Source of the DNA: Chromera velia
Taxonomy: Eukaryota; Sar; Chromeraceae
Length of the DNA: 32,500 bases
Direction of reading: 5' to 3'
NCBI GenBank assembly: GCA_018398765.1
Contig: JAHBMJ010005824.1
Coordinates: 1 to 32,500, forward strand
The notes beneath the pieces are model-generated. The model saw only the letters and a list, made by a program, of their open reading frames with translations. It made no database searches and was not told the DNA's origin. The position numbers and the translations under genes are program-made. Shown in pieces: positions 31,573 through 32,500 of the stretch; position 1 is the stretch's first letter; every line of letters starts with the position of its first letter.

Positions 31573-32500
31573 CTGCTTCTGCATTTGGGGAAAGCTCCGG
31601 TTTGGTGGTGTATGAAGGGAAAGAGGTTGAATGGGCAACGGAATACAAGTACCTGGGGTGCCTGTTCTTTGATGGGGGATGCCTCAGTCAGACAGTTGAA
31701 TCGCGTATTGCTTCGGCCTCCCACGCCCTGGGGGCTGTGTTTGGTCTGATTGCCAGCATAGGTCCCTTTAGTGTAGATGCATAGATGACTGTTTTTAGTG
31801 TGTGTTGGTCCCTTGTCGCACTGTACTGCCTCGAATGCTTCCCTCTTCATAATGCCGATCTTCTTGCAATCGATGCTTTGCAGCTTCATTTTGTACGCTG
31901 GTCTGGCCGTCTGTCTGCTCGCAGTCTTCGTTTGCCCTCCCTGTGTATTTTCGGCCTGCTTCCTACAAAAGCCCTGCTTTACTTTAGAGTGGCCGACTGG
32001 TGGTGCTCGCTCTCGCAAACCATACACACCGTTCCCGCTGTAATGCTGCGTACCTGGAAGGGAAACACTTGTCCAGAGTTTTCAAGAGCCTCCTTGCGGC
32101 TGCTTCGTTAGGCTGGTCTGGATTTTGTTTATTCGTTGGGGGTCGGAGTGCCACAACCTAGTGCTGCAACACCCTAACACTAGCAGGCAGTAGCAACGGA
32201 GAGTTCAAGGCACCGGCTCTCTCTTCTTTAAGGGTAGAGCTAGACATGCAGTTGCGGAAGAGGTCTGCACACGGCGGGCGGGGGCTATCGCTTCTTTGCA
32301 TTTCCCTCCTCTTGCCAAGCTCACCCCCCTTCAACAAGCTTTTCCCTCCTCTTATCGCATGTTTATGTTTCTTTTTTGCAACAAATCCGCCTCTGGTCTC
32401 TATTCTTTTTCCGCTTTCCCTCGATCTGCTCTTACAGTAACTGATGGCTCTCTGTTCGGTTTCTTACGTCTGCTCTTATTTAACCCACAAGGCGAAAGCA
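31573..32500 (+). mobile_element. LINE, C-terminal part resumed after the inserted element
   Basis: It continues the RT frame with SASAFGESSGLVVYEGKEVEW and EYKYLGCLFFDGGCLSQTVE, the usual thumb-region block after the RT palm, then a long C-terminal region (ALQLHFVRWSGRLSARSL, ALLYFRVADWWCSLS). A TAG at 31782-31784, a frame change near 31830-31860 and a stop at 32109-32111 show decay. Reading beyond 32240 in another frame (HFPPLAKLTPLQQAFP) may still be LINE. No 3' end or poly(A) is seen before the window ends. Confidence 0.8.

Overview
The window looks like nuclear DNA of an intron-rich alveolate. A photosynthetic chromerid such as Chromera velia is my best guess, made from general knowledge and not from a database match. 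The reasons are canonical GT-AG introns of about 100-560 bases, near-balanced base composition, heavy microsatellite content, many GCATGC/TGCATGCA words of the kind bound by apicomplexan AP2 factors, a patatin-like phospholipase of apicomplexan style, and endonuclease-RT LINE remains that coccidia usually lack.

Layout. 1-1816 is upstream sequence with a short GC-rich segment near 1557-1690. 1817-9256 (+) is a 15-exon anoctamin (TMEM16) gene; I could phase every exon junction, and the model closes at 1000 residues. Behind its TGA the same frame stays open for 114 codons. 10235-11281 (-) is a secreted protein of unknown family whose frame carries one TAG inside a 12-base tandem duplication. 11613-12518 is a short TIR element carrying a fragment that looks like a membrane-protein gene. 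12519-13743 is AT-rich and non-coding. 13744-20477 (-) is a 12-exon patatin-like phospholipase with a probable bipartite targeting leader. It shares a GC-rich divergent intergenic region with 21365-22000 (+), a small Qa-type SNARE.

From 22 kb to the end the window is a transposon graveyard. A hAT-like MITE at 22562-24753 is split by a 1.9-kb insertion flanked by an 8-bp duplication (TCAAGTGT), and that insertion holds a second MITE copy in inverse orientation. Next comes a decayed LINE (24757-27079 and 31573-32500), split by a 4493-bp TIR element (27080-31572) with a 4-bp duplication CTGC. Inside this element are an approximately 1-kb purine-biased tract and an array of nested palindromes.

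The three recognised host genes all act at membranes: a lipid scramblase or channel family, a phospholipase family and a vesicle-fusion SNARE. Nothing in the sequence shows that they act together. The most unusual items are the palindrome array, the layered insertions with readable target duplications, the open frames behind stops in two neighbouring genes, and a promoter word pair shared by two gene starts.
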